This document shows positions 15,690 to 16,559 of a stretch of DNA of 16,559 bases, one piece after another; the stretch's first letter is position 1; the number at the start of each line of letters is the position of its first letter. Below the pieces are notes generated by a model that did no database searches, had not been told where the DNA came from, and saw only the letters and a program-made list of their open reading frames with translations. A program made the translations under genes and the position numbers. The DNA is from JBLHKE01 sp047619485. Its GTDB lineage: Bacteria > Verrucomicrobiota > Verrucomicrobiia > Verrucomicrobiales > DEV007. Location: assembly GCA_047619485.1 (NCBI GenBank), contig JBLHKE010000078.1:1-16559 (forward strand), read 5' to 3'.

Positions 15690-15759
15690 AAATTTCGCAG
15701 AACCTCGCTTTTGGGCAAATTCAGACAACTGCGAGGCCAGCACTCGCGAGTTTCGTTAT

Positions 15760-15779
15760 TTTCAGAATATCCTGAAAGT
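15760..15779. promoter_or_regulatory. Dyad-symmetric operator-like site 2, upstream of desaturase
   Basis: TTTCAGAATATCCTGAAAGT carries perfect 6-bp half-sites TTTCAG and CTGAAA around a 6-nt centre. It begins exactly 90 nt from the start of site 1 and shares its TTTCAG...TGAAAGT frame. The pair suggests a dimeric regulator; a perfect ACTCGCGAGT palindrome (15742–15751) lies between them. Confidence 0.45.
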
Positions 15780-15909
15780 TTAGGATTAGCAAGTAGGAAC
15801 ACGATCTTCCTGCCCCGAATGGCACAGAACTTCGCGGTGTTCAGAATCCAGTAAGTGGCCGTCCTGTGTACATTCAGTGCTTCCGGCCTTCTCCGCTATT
15901 CGGCAGTCT

Positions 15910-16559
15910 CTAAAGGCGAAAGCCGTGGTCAGCTCCGAAGTCCAAGGCTTCCGCCATCGGCCGCATCCCACCAGAGGTCGTCGGTTCCGTCAGGCAGAGA
16001 GCTGCGGAGCAAACCGCCTGTCGCAAACACTCAGTGAGCGGCAGGTCCTCGTGCAATCCAAACAGCATCCCAGCCGCAAACGCATCTCCAGCACCGACCG
16101 CACCTGCGATCTGATCCTCTGGCACCTTCACCGATCCCTGCCAGAGGCGCTCGCCTTCCCCAACGGCTGCCGCGCCGTCAGCACGGTGGATCACAACTAG
16201 CCGGCGCACGCCCATCGACTTGATCTCGTCAGCGGCAGCGAGTAAATCGTCGCGATCACAGCTAGAAAAATCTTCGTCAAGCAACCGACCGGCCTCGTAC
16301 TCATTAAGAAAAAGTACATCCGTGTGCGGCAACGCAGGTGTCACCACCTTTCGGAATTCCCCCTCTTGGTCACTGACTAAGTCCACCGCTGTCAGACAAG
16401 CTGCGGTCGAGGCTCGCCCGAGTAATTTCGTGGCTGGAGTGGAGCCATCAGTCCCGACCTGATCGAGCGCATCGAGCAATAGCAAGTAGCCGAGGTAGAA
16501 AATCTTCGGGCTATCGACGAAGAGAACATCGCGACCATCGAACAGGGCGTTGGCTCCCC
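15910..16559 (-). CDS. PfkB-family carbohydrate kinase, C-terminal part (start beyond window)
   Basis: The last 215 residues of a ribokinase/PfkB-family kinase; the frame is open to the right edge and the gene begins outside the window. Visible family features are SPKIFYLGYLLLLDALD near the cut end, NEYEAGRLL (the NxxE motif that helps position Mg-phosphate), and GAVGAGDAFAAG, where the Asp encoded at 16084–16086 is the catalytic base and the Gly residues form the anion hole. These enzymes transfer phosphate from ATP to a sugar or nucleoside hydroxyl in the cytoplasm. The sugar specificity lies mostly in the missing N-terminal half and cannot be assigned. It ends in TAG at 15910–15912, 252 nt before the desaturase ATG on the same strand, so co-transcription is possible but separate control is more likely given the operator-like sites in between. 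Confidence 0.88.
   Translation of the reverse strand, partial: GANALFDGRDVLFVDSPKIFYLGYLLLLDALDQVGTDGSTPATKLLGRASTAACLTAVDLVSDQEGEFRKVVTPALPHTDVLFLNEYEAGRLLDEDFSSCDRDDLLAAADEIKSMGVRRLVVIHRADGAAAVGEGERLWQGSVKVPEDQIAGAVGAGDAFAAGMLFGLHEDLPLTECLRQAVCSAALCLTEPTTSGGMRPMAEALDFGADHGFRL

Noticed and set aside
1..16559. CRISPR arrays, tRNA or rRNA genes, prophage or toxin–antitoxin modules
   Set aside because: No regularly spaced direct repeats, no tRNA-like cloverleaf or rRNA-like stretch, and no phage structural, integrase or toxin signatures were seen on either strand.

Overview
The window looks like a chromosome fragment from a member of the Planctomycetota–Verrucomicrobiota–Lentisphaerota (PVC) group, most likely a verrucomicrobium. 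The evidence is a sigma factor of the Rhodopirellula/Verrucomicrobium ECF-like type, a FecR–LamG membrane protein, a PSCyt1–DUF1549–DUF1553 cytochrome-like protein and a Tat-exported DUF1501 protein, all in one operon. Next to it is a giant secreted multidomain protein with a C-terminal tail of a kind familiar from Verrucomicrobiota. No tRNA, rRNA or CRISPR array was seen.

Left edge (1–1112): a decayed accessory strip. It holds the possible tail of a plus-strand gene (1–113), a minus-strand fragment of a glucose/sorbosone-dehydrogenase-type gene (about 123–275), and a frameshifted, internally deleted ISKra4-family transposase (305–960). None of these looks functional except possibly the first.

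Minus-strand operon (7468 down to 1113): sigma factor, then FecR–LamG, then PSCyt1/DUF1549/DUF1553, then DUF1501. The genes are tightly packed: an ATGA overlap, a 1-nt gap and a 26-nt gap. The FecR-like membrane protein is the natural candidate to control the sigma factor. The last two genes encode an exported haem-binding protein and an exported DUF1501 partner.

Divergent giant gene (7631–12892, plus): an exported zinc metalloprotease of metzincin type (HEFGHNFGLGH plus a downstream Met-turn), followed by a long train of beta-sandwich modules. Two homologous lectin-like modules appear to be inserted inside other domains, which is the most striking protein-architecture feature here.

Right side: a convergent intergenic region with inverted repeats; a two-gene unit (minus) of a MoaD/ThiS-like sulfur-carrier protein and a cytoplasmic BNR/Asp-box beta-propeller; a REP/BIME-like double palindrome (14619–14699); a fatty-acid desaturase (minus) preceded by two similar dyad-symmetric operator-like sites; and the C-terminal part of a PfkB-family sugar kinase that runs off the right edge. 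The clearest candidates for something undescribed are the domain-in-domain protease, the MoaD–propeller pair, the BIME-like repeat and the twin operator sites.
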